64,000 nucleotides of DNA, taken from Aristolochia californica (Eukaryota; Streptophyta; Magnoliopsida; Piperales; Aristolochiaceae). Under the pieces are notes generated by a model. That model ran no database searches and had not been told where the DNA came from. It saw only the letters and a list, made by a program, of their open reading frames with translations. The translations under genes and the position numbers were made by a program. How positions within the stretch are numbered: the stretch's first letter is position 1; each line of letters opens with the position of its first letter. Positions 63,590 through 64,000 of the stretch are shown here, piece after piece. The stretch is from contig JARWKL010000002.1 in the NCBI GenBank assembly GCA_029961685.1, positions 30,410,908 through 30,474,907 on the forward strand, written 5' to 3'.

Positions 63590-64000
63590 ACGGCTCGGGG
63601 CCCTCTGAAGACCGTGAGGACCGCATCGACGGAACTGCCCACGTGGTGGTAAGCCGGCAGGAATAGGGTCAAACCCCGAAGAAGTTCTCGGTAGCAGCAG
63701 AAGTCATGTTGGGCCTACTAGATAGCTATGAAATAGACACAAACGAGTATATAGCAGTAAAATGTGGTAGGAAGCAGGACAGTGGCCTAATGGTAAAATG
63801 ATAGGATTGACGAAATGTGACTGTAGGAATAGTATTGTGTGAGTCATCGATGTTTTCCGCTGCCTTTAGCTGTTTTCTCCACTGCCTGACAGGTAGTTGT
63901 CCCTAGGATTCTAGTTCCGCTGCCCTCATCCCTAGGTTGTCTTCCGCTGTGTACAAGTCTGCTAGAGACTTTTGTGTCGATATCATAGCAATAGTGCTTT

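Larger units (their letters stand above)
62961..64000 (+). other. Leader-like non-coding region of the viral segment
   Basis: From the presumed RNA start to the end of the window there is no convincing gene, only short frames. Caulimovirid RNAs have leaders of several hundred bases with many short ORFs and hairpins. This stretch has hairpins (63,070-63,135; 63,514-63,540; 63,569-63,596), repeats of TACTGTTCA (63,250-63,440), a short ORF at 63,566-63,589 and a CACGTG at 63,640-63,645. Over 1,040 bp, it is longer than usual for the family. I could not find the expected primer site for initiator tRNA-Met (TGGTATCAGAGC), which may lie beyond 64,000 or be degraded. Confidence 0.55.

Noticed and set aside
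63783..63793. tRNA gene suggested by TGGCCTAATGG (A-box match)
   Set aside because: No B box (GGTTCRANNCC) follows at the right distance and no cloverleaf could be folded by eye.
61034..64000. LTR retrotransposon instead of a pararetrovirus
   Set aside because: No LTR ends, primer site, gag or integrase are seen, and the long ORF resembles caulimovirid TAV. The TACTGTTCA repeats alone are not decisive.

Overview
The window looks like a piece of a plant nuclear genome. Bases 1 to about 61,033 are one uninterrupted, head-to-tail satellite array. The last 3 kb (about 61,034-64,000) is a fragment of a Caulimoviridae-type plant pararetrovirus fused directly to the end of the array. The plant assignment rests on the virus family, because caulimovirids infect, and are endogenous in, vascular plants. 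The host species cannot be read from the sequence.

Satellite (1-61,033): roughly 130 copies of an AT-rich monomer of about 463 bp, all on the + strand. Most copies carry one HindIII site (AAGCTT), an overlapping ATGCAT/GCATGC block and an ACTAGT site. Copies vary by point changes and short indels and fall into recognisable sequence types. Shared variants show several layers of duplication: a 2,757-bp six-monomer tandem duplication (7.27-12.78 kb); a recurrent six-monomer order of about 2.75 kb (28-45 kb); a pair of blocks of about 11.4 kb (27.55-38.94 and 39.87-51.30 kb) that differ by whole-monomer gains and losses; and smaller paired blocks at offsets of 1,835, 6,936 and 36,254 bp. This is what unequal crossover or gene conversion in a satellite would leave. 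I see no host gene, transposon, tRNA or rRNA in the array. The many short reading frames of about 76 codons are by-products of the monomer sequence.

Viral segment (61,034-64,000): the order is a short 5' piece (possible tail of an upstream ORF), an intact 491-codon ORF that I read as the transactivator/viroplasmin (TAV, the P6 type of caulimoviruses), then a promoter-like region and a long structured leader-like region with short ORFs. The promoter region has an as-1-like TGACG pair, four 21-24-bp repeats, a 16-bp perfect palindrome and a TATA box at 62,929. This matches the caulimovirid genome order in which TAV is followed by the pregenomic RNA promoter. No reverse transcriptase, coat protein or movement protein gene and no tRNA-Met primer site is visible before the window ends, so whether the virus copy is complete cannot be judged here.

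The most interesting points are the satellite-virus junction, the intact TAV frame with an apparently intact promoter beside satellite DNA, and the multi-level duplication history of the array.
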